Source of the DNA: AC-37 sp035275105
GTDB taxonomy: Bacteria > Actinomycetota > Thermoleophilia > Solirubrobacterales > Thermoleophilaceae
Reading direction: 5' to 3'
DNA: 22,291 bases
Assembly (NCBI GenBank): GCA_035275105.1
Contig: DATENL010000250.1
Span: 1-22,291 of the forward strand
The notes below the pieces were generated by a model that searched no databases, was not told the origin of the DNA, and saw only the letters and a program-made list of their open reading frames with translations. The translations under genes and the position numbers were made by a program. Shown one piece after another: positions 6,783-13,447 of the stretch (positions are counted from its first letter, which is position 1; the number at the start of each line of letters is the position of its first letter).

Positions 6783-8231
6783 ATGAGGATCCTCCACGCC
6801 GGGTGGGGCTTCCGTCCGTGGCGCGGCGGCGGCCTGATCTCGTACGCCGAGGACGTCATGGAGGCGCAGGCCGCGGCCGGCCACGACGTGGCGTACTTCT
6901 TCGGCGGGCGTCACTACCCGCTCGTCCGCGGGCCGCGACTCCGGCGCTGGCGGCGGCGCGGCGTGCGGATGATCGAGATGCTGGGCTCGCCGATCCCGGT
7001 CGGGCTGGACCGCGGCACCCGATTCCCGGAGCTCGACCTGGAGGAGCCCGAGGTCGAGGCGCTCTTCGAGGCCGCCGTCGACGAGCACCGGCCCGACGTC
7101 CTGCACGTGCAGGAGCTGCTCGGGCTGCCGAGCTCGATAGTCGACCGGGCGCGGGGCCGCGGCGTGCCGGTGGTCATGACGCTCCAGGACTACTTCCCGC
7201 TGTGCCCGACGCTGAAGCTGTACGACAGCCACGGCCGCGTGTGCATGCGGCGCGACCCCGCGGCCGAGTGCGTGCACTGCTGCGGCCACGCGCCGCTCGG
7301 CACGCGCCACATCCGCGACATGACGATCGCGTTCGAGCTCCAGCGCGCGGGTCGGGTGCTGCCGTGGGCGCGCGACCCCGCGAAGCGGACCCTCACGACC
7401 GTGCTCCCGCGGATGCCGAGCGGGCTGCCCGTGGACGAGCGCGCCGAGCGGGTCGAGGAGCCGCCCGCGACCGAGGCCGACTACCGGCGCCGGCGCGAGG
7501 TCAACCTCGACCGCCTCGCGCGCATCGACGCGCTGGTGGGGGCGTCCACGCGCACGACCGAGATCTACGCGACGCTGGGCGTGCCGCGCGCGCGGCTCCG
7601 CACGCTCCAGCTGACGGCCGGTCACGTGGCGGCGCTGACACCGCGCGTGATCGACTCGCCGCCGCGGCCGGTCCGCTTCGCGACGCTGGCCGGCGCCGCG
7701 AGCGAGGAGAAGGGCTGCCTCCTCCTGCTCGACGCGGCGCGCCGGCTGGAGGCGATCGTCCCCGGGGCCGCGTACACGATCGACGTCCACGGGGTGGTGA
7801 ACGACCGGGTCCGCAGCGCGCTCGAGCGAGTGCCGGCGGTGCGGATCCGCCGCCGCTACGGCCCGGGCGAGCTCGACTCGATCCTCGAGGAGGCCGACGT
7901 GGGGCTCGTGCCGTCGCTGTGGGAGGAGGTGCTCGCGAACGCCGGCCTCGAGTTCATCGCGAAGGGCGTGCCCGTGGTCGCCAACGCCCTCGGCGGCATG
8001 CCGGACTACACGATCCCCGGCCTGACCGGATGGCTCAACCGATCCTGCGGCGCCGAGGAGCTGGCCGGGATCATGGCCGCGATCGCCGCCGACCCCGGCC
8101 AGGTCGTCGAGCTCAACGCATCGATCAGGGCGCGGCGCGACGACTTCGTCACCCCGCTCGACCGCCACATCGAGCAGCTCGGCGCGATCTACGAGGAGGT
8201 CATCGCCGCCGGAAGTGGCGGCCGTTCCTGA
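6783..8231 (+). CDS. GT4 family glycosyltransferase with a cysteine cluster
   Basis: A 482-residue GT-B fold enzyme. The N-terminus MRILHAGWGFRPWRGGG carries the glycine-rich acceptor-side loop. VLHVQELLGLP follows at 106-116 and VVMTLQDYFPLC at 130-141. Cysteines at 141, 154, 163, 166 and 167 form a compact cluster of a kind seen in a subset of GT4 proteins and could bind a metal; this is inference. The C-terminal domain has VPSLWEEVLANAGLEFIAKG, where the glutamates correspond to the donor-binding GT4 motif. The next 30 residues read as a donor-site loop. The ATG at 6783 fits the family N-terminus, although no strong ribosome binding site precedes it. The 3' end overlaps the convergent methyltransferase gene by 32 bases. 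Confidence 0.85.
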   Translation: MRILHAGWGFRPWRGGGLISYAEDVMEAQAAAGHDVAYFFGGRHYPLVRGPRLRRWRRRGVRMIEMLGSPIPVGLDRGTRFPELDLEEPEVEALFEAAVDEHRPDVLHVQELLGLPSSIVDRARGRGVPVVMTLQDYFPLCPTLKLYDSHGRVCMRRDPAAECVHCCGHAPLGTRHIRDMTIAFELQRAGRVLPWARDPAKRTLTTVLPRMPSGLPVDERAERVEEPPATEADYRRRREVNLDRLARIDALVGASTRTTEIYATLGVPRARLRTLQLTAGHVAALTPRVIDSPPRPVRFATLAGAASEEKGCLLLLDAARRLEAIVPGAAYTIDVHGVVNDRVRSALERVPAVRIRRRYGPGELDSILEEADVGLVPSLWEEVLANAGLEFIAKGVPVVANALGGMPDYTIPGLTGWLNRSCGAEELAGIMAAIAADPGQVVELNASIRARRDDFVTPLDRHIEQLGAIYEEVIAAGSGGRS

Positions 8232-9177
8232 CCGAGCGCCGGCGCGCGGTGCGCAACCGGTGAAGCGGGTCCAGCAGGGGCACGAGCCGCGGCCCGAGGT
8301 CGAGCGCGATGGCCATCCGCGCCTGCGGCGGCACCGCCCGCCTGAACGCCCTGCGCAGCCTGCCCGCCTCGCTGTCGGGGACCGGGCCCGCAGCGCTGCC
8401 CGGCCGTGCCCAGAGCGGCTCGTAGTCGCTCTGTTGCGGCGGCTGCACGAGCGGCTCGACGTCGGCCGTCCGGCGCGCCTCGACCAGAAGCACCGTCCCC
8501 GCGCGGCCGCGGAGCAGGACCCGCTCGCGCACCGCCTCGGGGTCGGCCGGCGCGAAGCGGCCGCCGCCGCCCACGTCGTAGAGGAAGCTCACGCCCGCGA
8601 CCGGGCGCGAGAAGTCGAGCTCCTCGCCCGCCAGGTGGAGGCGCTCGACGCGGTAGCCGTTCGGCTCGGACAGCGCGCGGAAGAAGAGCTCCGGGCTGAG
8701 CTGGTAGAAGCCGTGGCCGCAGTGGTTGTTGGCCATCGTCGCCACGATCAGCCGGCCGCCCGGGCGAACCATTCGCATGTAGCTGCGCAGCGCCGTCGGA
8801 AGGTCGAACACGTGCTCGAGCGAGCCGCCGTCGAGCACGAGGTCGAAGCGGCGCTCGAGCTCCGCCGGCACGGGCTCGTTCAGGTCGTGCACGATCTCGG
8901 CCCCCTCGTAGTCCGAGGCGTCGAGCGCGGTCACCTCGCGCGCGCCGAGGAGGCGGAGGTACGGATCCGCGAACCACGGCGGCCCGTCGGCGAACCGGCG
9001 CATGAACGCGCGCCGGCTCTCGCCGGCCGGCCAGAGCCCGTTGCGCCGCAGGATCGCCGCGAGCGTCAGCGGACCCGCGAACAGCGCCTGCCTCCCGATC
9101 GTCAGCGTCCGGCCGAAGTCCGCGCCGCCGCCACGCGCCTCGGCGAGGAACTCCGCCGTGGTCGCCGTGATCGCCAC
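8200..9177 (-). CDS. class I SAM-dependent methyltransferase-like protein
   Basis: A 325-residue protein with a Rossmann methyltransferase core at about 75-175. It shows VTALDASDYEGAEIVHDLN (82-100), where D86 is the likely SAM ribose-binding acidic residue, then FDLVLDGGSLEHVFD (111-125) and a post-core VRPGGRLIVATM (137-148). The usual glycine-rich motif I (GxGxG) is missing or replaced at the expected place, so binding may be atypical. GFYQLSPELFF at 156-166 is common in methyltransferases of glycan clusters. The last about 60 residues are Arg-rich. It begins 3 bases after the GT2 stop, in one operon. Probable role: O-methylation of a sugar or capping of the chain; the substrate is unknown. 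Confidence 0.75.
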   Translation of the reverse strand: MAITATTAEFLAEARGGGADFGRTLTIGRQALFAGPLTLAAILRRNGLWPAGESRRAFMRRFADGPPWFADPYLRLLGAREVTALDASDYEGAEIVHDLNEPVPAELERRFDLVLDGGSLEHVFDLPTALRSYMRMVRPGGRLIVATMANNHCGHGFYQLSPELFFRALSEPNGYRVERLHLAGEELDFSRPVAGVSFLYDVGGGGRFAPADPEAVRERVLLRGRAGTVLLVEARRTADVEPLVQPPQQSDYEPLWARPGSAAGPVPDSEAGRLRRAFRRAVPPQARMAIALDLGPRLVPLLDPLHRLRTARRRSVRNGRHFRRR

Positions 9178-9180
9178 GTC

Positions 9181-9933
9181 TCAGCGGCGCGTGCGCCAGC
9201 CGCTCAAGCGCAGCCTCAGGAGCGTCCAGACGGCCGGCGGGCCGTCGCGCCAGCTGATCTTCTTGCCCTCGTGGTAGCCGCGCCCGTAGTAGGCGATCGG
9301 CAGCTGGTAGAGCCGGAGCCGGCGATCGAGCACGTTCGCGGTGATCTCGGGCTCGATCCGGAAGTCGTCCTCGGTGAGCTCGAAGCCGCGCACGATCTCA
9401 CCCCGGAACGCCTTGTAGCCCGTCTCCATGTCCGAGAGCGTCGTGTTCCACAGCACGTTCGTGAGCAGCGCGAGCAGGCGGTTGCCCACGAGGTGCCAGA
9501 ACATGTACGCCCGCTGCGGCCGCCCTCCGGTCAGGCGCGACCCGTACACGACGTCGGCGTAGCCGTCGACGATCGGCCTGATCAGCTCGGGGACCTCGAC
9601 CGGGTCGTACTCCATGTCGGCGTCCTGGATCACCACGACGGCGCCCGTCGAGCGGGCTATGCCGGTTCGCACCGCCGCGCCCTTGCCGCGGTTGCGCTCG
9701 TGGCGGAGCGCGATCAGGCCGTCCGACTGCGCGTAGCGCTCGAGGATCTGGGGCGTCGAGTCCGTCGACCCGTCGTCGACCGCGATCACCTCGGCGCGCA
9801 GGGGCAGCGAGTACACGCGCTGGAGCACGTCCTCGACGCTCGCCGCCTCGTTGTAGGCGGGGACGATGAAGCTGACGAGGGGGTCAGGGTCGGTCGGCGT
9901 CAGCCGCTCGCTCAGGCGCGTCTCGACGTCCAT
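9181..9933 (-). CDS. DPM1-like GT2: polyprenyl-phosphate sugar synthase candidate
   Basis: A 250-residue GT2 of the dolichol/polyprenyl-phosphate mannose synthase type. It has FIVPAYNEAASVEDVL (22-37), AVDDGSTDST (51-60), ERNRGKGAAVRTGI (79-92) and the metal motif IQDADMEYDP (102-111). The C-terminal half carries FRIEPEIT and YYGRGYHEGKKI, both hallmarks of DPM1-type enzymes. There is no C-terminal membrane domain, so this is the short soluble form. It would load a sugar onto polyprenyl phosphate for a membrane GT-C enzyme, and a multi-spanning GT-C-like gene starts in the opposite direction at 9978. ATG at 9933 was chosen; a TACGCT hexamer lies 10 bases upstream. It leads the two-gene minus-strand unit. 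Confidence 0.88.
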   Translation of the reverse strand: MDVETRLSERLTPTDPDPLVSFIVPAYNEAASVEDVLQRVYSLPLRAEVIAVDDGSTDSTPQILERYAQSDGLIALRHERNRGKGAAVRTGIARSTGAVVVIQDADMEYDPVEVPELIRPIVDGYADVVYGSRLTGGRPQRAYMFWHLVGNRLLALLTNVLWNTTLSDMETGYKAFRGEIVRGFELTEDDFRIEPEITANVLDRRLRLYQLPIAYYGRGYHEGKKISWRDGPPAVWTLLRLRLSGWRTRR

Positions 9934-9943
9934 CGAGCGCAGG

Positions 9944-9949
9944 AGCGTA
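9944..9949 (-). promoter_or_regulatory. putative -10 hexamer for the DPM1-like gene
   Basis: On the minus strand this reads TACGCT (TAnnnT pattern) and ends 10 bases before the ATG at 9933. There is no Shine-Dalgarno in between, so a leader of a few bases or none is expected. Evidence is positional only. Confidence 0.3.
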
Positions 9950-9963
9950 GACGGCGCCGCGGC

Positions 9964-9969
9964 TACAGT
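9964..9969 (+). promoter_or_regulatory. putative -10 hexamer for the GT-C-like gene
   Basis: The sequence TACAGT (TAnnnT) lies 8 bases before the TTG start at 9978, the same spacing as at 980-985. No -35 box or ribosome binding site is evident. Confidence 0.4.
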
Positions 9970-9977
9970 CCGCCGCC

Positions 9978-12434
9978 TTGAATTTCACCTCGCCGCTCAC
10001 GGTGCTCGAGGCCTGGGTGCTCGTCCCGGCGCTCGTGACGATCGCCTCGGCCGCGCTGGGGTGGCTGCTCGTCCGCGCGACCGGCATCCGGCTCGGCGCG
10101 CTCACCGTTCCGCTCGGCTTCCTGACTGGCATCGCGGTCGGGACGGCCCCGATGAGCCTGGGCGTCAGCGGGAAGCTCACCGTGGCGCTGATGGGCCTCG
10201 TCGTGCTCGCCGGCGCCGTGGTCGCGGTGCGCGACCTCCGCCGCCACGGGCGCCTCCCGAGACCCGGTCCGGCGCTGCTCTGGCCCGCCGCCGTCTTCGC
10301 CGTCGCGTATGTCCTGGCCCTCGCCCCGCTGATCGGCAGCGGCCGGTCAGGGGTGCTCGGCTACGTGATGTACGACGACCCGGCCGTGCACATCACCCTG
10401 GTCAACCAGATCGCGAAGCAGAACGCCAGGCGCCACGAGCCGCTGCGCGACGCGATCGGCGCCGCCACCCGCGACCTGGAGCTCGGGTACCCGCTCGGCA
10501 GCTACGCCTGGCCGCTGTTCGCCCACGTGACGACCGGCGTCGACCTCTTCCACCTCTGGACGCCGCTGGGCGCGGTTGTCCTGGCGATGCTCGCCCTGGT
10601 GGCCTACGCGATCCTGCGCGACCTCCTCCTGCCGCGGGCGCTCGCGGCGGCCGGCGGCACGCTGGTCGGCGTCGGCTACCTCGTCTACGCCTTCCAGGCG
10701 CAGGGCGGCACCAAGGAGGTGCTGATGCCGCTCGCGGTCTGCGCCGCGGCCGCCACCGCGGCGCGCGCCCTCGCCGGCGAGATGCGGATGGGCTCCCTCG
10801 TCCCCGCGACGATCGCGGCGGCGGCCGGCATAGCGAACCTCGGCTACGGAGGGCTCGCGTGGATCGGCCCGCTGGCGCTCGCGGTCCTCGTCGTGCTCGC
10901 GCTGCGCGCGTGGCGTGCTCGCTCGTACAGCGTGCTCAAACCGCTCGCCGCGCCCGCCGCCCTCGCTGTCGTGTTCGGGCTCCCCGCCGTCATCCGGACG
11001 CTGGACTTCTTCAAGGTCTCCGAGGAGGGGCTGGAGGACCAGCAGACGATCGCGAACCTGTTCGGCGCGATCCCGTTCCGGGAGGCCTACAACGTCTGGA
11101 TCGCGCACGACTACCGGCTGCCGCGCCCCGACGTGGCCGGCCTGACGACGGTCTCGGGCTGGCTCGTGATCGCGCTGTGCGTGGTGGGCGGCCTGTGGAC
11201 GCTGCGAAGCCGGCGCTTCGCCGTGCCGCTCTCGCTGCTGGCCGGCTTCGGGGCGATCCTGATCGTCACGCCGCGGTCGTCGGTCTACTACGACGCGAAG
11301 ACCTACGTGGCGATCGCGCCCGCGCTCGGCCTCGCGACGATCGCGGGCGTCGCGGCCGTCGTGCGACGGGGCGGCGCGCTGCGCGTGCTGGGGGTGGCGG
11401 CGGCCGGCCTGCTCGCCGTCGGCGTGATCGTCTCGGACGTCTACGTCTACAGCGGCGTCTGGGTGACGCCCAGATATCGATTCGAGGAGCTCGACCAGAT
11501 CGCCGACCGCACCCGCGGCCAGGGACCGCTGCTGATCAACGACTTCGAGGAGTACGGTCCCTATCTCCTGCGCGACTCCAAGCCGTGGATGGACTTCGGC
11601 TTCCGGAACCCGAACCCCCACAAGGGCAACTTCCCGCAGAAGCGCGGCCTGGACCCGGACGACTACACGATCGGGCGGCTCGCGCGCTTCAACTACATCC
11701 TGGTGCGCAAGGACCCCTACGGCAGTCGCCCGCAATCGAACTACGCGAAGGTGTTCGAGACGACCCGGTACACCCTCTGGCGGCGGATCGGGCCGTCGCC
11801 GACGTTCCACGTTCCCCTGGGTAGCGACGGCTTCCTGGGCGCCGCGCCCCTGCGCTGCCGCGGCGGGCGCCCGCACAACCCGTACGTGAGGTTCGTGTTC
11901 GGCGCCGCGCGAAAGCTGGATCTGCCCCTGCGCGTGGCGTTCGGGCCGCCGAGGCCGGTCGTGGCGGTCGAGCCGCACAACTGGGTCGACTTCCGCGACA
12001 TCAGGATGTTCAGGCCGCGCTTCCAGATCTCCGCCTTCGGCGGCTCCGCCTCGGCGGCGAAGGAGCTGCGTCCAGCGGGCCGCTACTTCGCGTGGATCCA
12101 GGGGACGATGGGCCCCGGGGTGGAGCTCTTCGTGCGACCGATCGACCAGCCGAACTTCGGCAGGGTCGGCGTCGCGAGCGACGACGAGGGCACGTCCGGC
12201 AGCTGGCAGCCGCTCGGCGTGGCGGAGTACGAGCGGCGCACCACCGTCTTCCACGCCGCGCAGGCGGGCCACGCCTGGTACCGGGCGGGCACGAAGCACG
12301 CGAACGTGATCGGGCCGGTGGTGCTGACGCCGGAGGGCGACACCGGGCACGTCGAGGACGTCCCGGCCGGGCGCATCGGGTCGCTGTGCGGGAAGCGCCT
12401 CGACTGGATCGAGCTGGACAAGCGGCAGGGGTAG
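9978..12434 (+). CDS. multi-spanning GT-C-like membrane protein with large C-terminal domain
   Basis: An 818-residue protein in two parts. The first roughly 490 residues contain about eleven to twelve hydrophobic segments. The segment after helix 4 carries YVMYDDPAVHITLVNQI, where D133-D134 sit where GT-C transferases keep their catalytic acidic pair. A later loop has PRSSVYYDAKTY. The remaining about 320 residues are soluble, aromatic-rich and probably beta-structured, most likely outside the membrane. It could use a polyprenyl-phosphate sugar made by the divergent DPM1-like enzyme. No Wzy-type signature was recognised, though a polymerase or ligase role is possible. The TTG at 9978 was chosen because of the in-frame hydrophobic N-terminus; a GTG at 10002 is the next candidate. 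The stop is 3 bases before the following gene. Confidence 0.7.
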   Translation: MNFTSPLTVLEAWVLVPALVTIASAALGWLLVRATGIRLGALTVPLGFLTGIAVGTAPMSLGVSGKLTVALMGLVVLAGAVVAVRDLRRHGRLPRPGPALLWPAAVFAVAYVLALAPLIGSGRSGVLGYVMYDDPAVHITLVNQIAKQNARRHEPLRDAIGAATRDLELGYPLGSYAWPLFAHVTTGVDLFHLWTPLGAVVLAMLALVAYAILRDLLLPRALAAAGGTLVGVGYLVYAFQAQGGTKEVLMPLAVCAAAATAARALAGEMRMGSLVPATIAAAAGIANLGYGGLAWIGPLALAVLVVLALRAWRARSYSVLKPLAAPAALAVVFGLPAVIRTLDFFKVSEEGLEDQQTIANLFGAIPFREAYNVWIAHDYRLPRPDVAGLTTVSGWLVIALCVVGGLWTLRSRRFAVPLSLLAGFGAILIVTPRSSVYYDAKTYVAIAPALGLATIAGVAAVVRRGGALRVLGVAAAGLLAVGVIVSDVYVYSGVWVTPRYRFEELDQIADRTRGQGPLLINDFEEYGPYLLRDSKPWMDFGFRNPNPHKGNFPQKRGLDPDDYTIGRLARFNYILVRKDPYGSRPQSNYAKVFETTRYTLWRRIGPSPTFHVPLGSDGFLGAAPLRCRGGRPHNPYVRFVFGAARKLDLPLRVAFGPPRPVVAVEPHNWVDFRDIRMFRPRFQISAFGGSASAAKELRPAGRYFAWIQGTMGPGVELFVRPIDQPNFGRVGVASDDEGTSGSWQPLGVAEYERRTTVFHAAQAGHAWYRAGTKHANVIGPVVLTPEGDTGHVEDVPAGRIGSLCGKRLDWIELDKRQG

Positions 12435-12437
12435 GCC

Positions 12438-13400
12438 GTGGCCGTCGTCAGCGTCGCCATACCGGTCCTGAACGGCGGCGCCTCGTTCCGCGAGGTCCTC
12501 CCCGCCGTGGCGCGTCAGAGGATCGACGCCGACGTGGAGCTCGTGGTCGCGGACTCGGGCTCGACCGACGGCACGCGCGAGTTCGCCCTCGAGCAGGGCG
12601 CGAGGGTGGTGGACGTCCCGCCGGGCGAGTTCTCGCACAGCGCCACGCGGAACCTGCTGATGGAGCACTCGTCGGGCGACCACGTCGCGTTCCTCACCGA
12701 CGACGCCGTCCCCGCCACGGAGCGGTGGCTCGAGCGCCTCGTCGCCGCGTTCTCGCTCGACCCCGACGTGGCGCTGTCCTACGGGCCCTACATCCCGTAT
12801 CCGGACGCCCCGGCGATGGTCGCGCGCGAGCTCACCGAGTTCTTCGCGTCGCTGTCCCCCGACGGGCGGATCAGGATCGACCGCGGGTTGCGCGAGGAGG
12901 ACCGCCGGCCCGGGCCCGTCGCCTTCTTCACCTCGGCCAACGGCTGCGTGGCGCGCTGGGCGTGGGAGCGGGCCCCGTTCCCGCCGGTTGGCTCGGGGGA
13001 GGACCATGGCCTGGCCGTGGCGCTGATGTCGACCGGCCTGGCGAAGGCCTACGTGCCCGACGCGGGCGTCGTGCACTCGCACCGGTACACGACCCTCGGC
13101 TGGTTTCGCCGCTTCTTCGACGAGTTCCGGTCGCTGCGCGAGGTGTACGGGCACGTGGAGGAGATCGGCGTGGGCTACACGCTCGGGACGATCCGGCGCA
13201 ACGTGCGGCGCGACCGCGCCTTCGCGGCGCGCCGCGGCGAGGGCGAGGTCGCGCTCGAGTCGGCGACCTTCCACGCGGTCCGCGCGCTCGGCGCCATCGC
13301 CGGCACGCGCGCCCAGCTGCTGCCGGCGCGGGTGCGGCGCTGGTGCTCCGAGCAGCGGCGAGACGAGTTCCACCCGCTCGTCGAAGCCCGCTCGCGCTGA
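12438..13400 (+). CDS. GT2 family glycosyltransferase, rhamnosyltransferase-like
   Basis: A 320-residue GT2 enzyme. It has SVAIPVLNGGASF at 5-17, VVADSGSTDGTREF at 36-49 and GEFSHSATRN at 63-72. The last matches the F.H..TRN segment typical of rhamnosyltransferases such as WbbL/RfbN-type enzymes. The metal site appears as FLTDDAVP at 85-92, lacking a canonical DxD. SANGCVARW and GSGEDHGLAVAL provide the later acidic motif. The start is GTG at 12438, with AGGGG about 8 bases upstream, and the gene follows the GT-C-like gene by 3 bases. A rhamnosyl donor is inferred from the family motif; no dTDP-rhamnose genes are in this window. Confidence 0.85.
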   Translation: MAVVSVAIPVLNGGASFREVLPAVARQRIDADVELVVADSGSTDGTREFALEQGARVVDVPPGEFSHSATRNLLMEHSSGDHVAFLTDDAVPATERWLERLVAAFSLDPDVALSYGPYIPYPDAPAMVARELTEFFASLSPDGRIRIDRGLREEDRRPGPVAFFTSANGCVARWAWERAPFPPVGSGEDHGLAVALMSTGLAKAYVPDAGVVHSHRYTTLGWFRRFFDEFRSLREVYGHVEEIGVGYTLGTIRRNVRRDRAFAARRGEGEVALESATFHAVRALGAIAGTRAQLLPARVRRWCSEQRRDEFHPLVEARSR

Positions 13401-13401
13401 T

Positions 13402-13428
13402 CGATTCCGGGCCCGCGAGTCCGGATCG
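13402..13428 (+). terminator. weak hairpin after the GT2 gene, possible terminator or attenuator
   Basis: CGATTCCGG (13402-13410) can pair with CCGGATCG (13421-13428) with a single bulged T and a 10-base loop. It begins one base after the stop of the GT2 gene and is followed by TTCATCT, a short T-rich stretch. It sits just before a promoter-like hexamer, which suggests a boundary within the run of plus-strand genes. Confidence 0.35.
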
Positions 13429-13432
13429 TTCA

Positions 13433-13440
13433 TCTAGTCT
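13433..13440 (+). promoter_or_regulatory. putative -10 region for the fused GT2-GT4 gene
   Basis: The sequence TCTAGTCT contains TCTAGT (9 bases before the ATG) and TAGTCT (7 bases before it). Either would put the transcription start at or near the ATG at 13448. There is no Shine-Dalgarno between. The gap from the preceding gene is 47 bases, unlike the short or overlapping joins elsewhere in this unit. Confidence 0.35.
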
Positions 13441-13447
13441 GGGCGCG

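Noticed and set aside
10347..13433. 1028-codon open frame on the minus strand
   Set aside because: It lies antisense to two well-supported genes and its translation is low-complexity Arg/Gly/Ala/His/Asp, the usual mirror of GC-rich coding sequence. No domain is visible.
12092..13447. Upstream in-frame extension of the GT2-GT4 fusion gene
   Set aside because: The frame is open back to 12092 but overlaps two real genes and reads as Arg/Gly-rich filler. The credible start is the ATG at 13448, preceded by a promoter-like hexamer.
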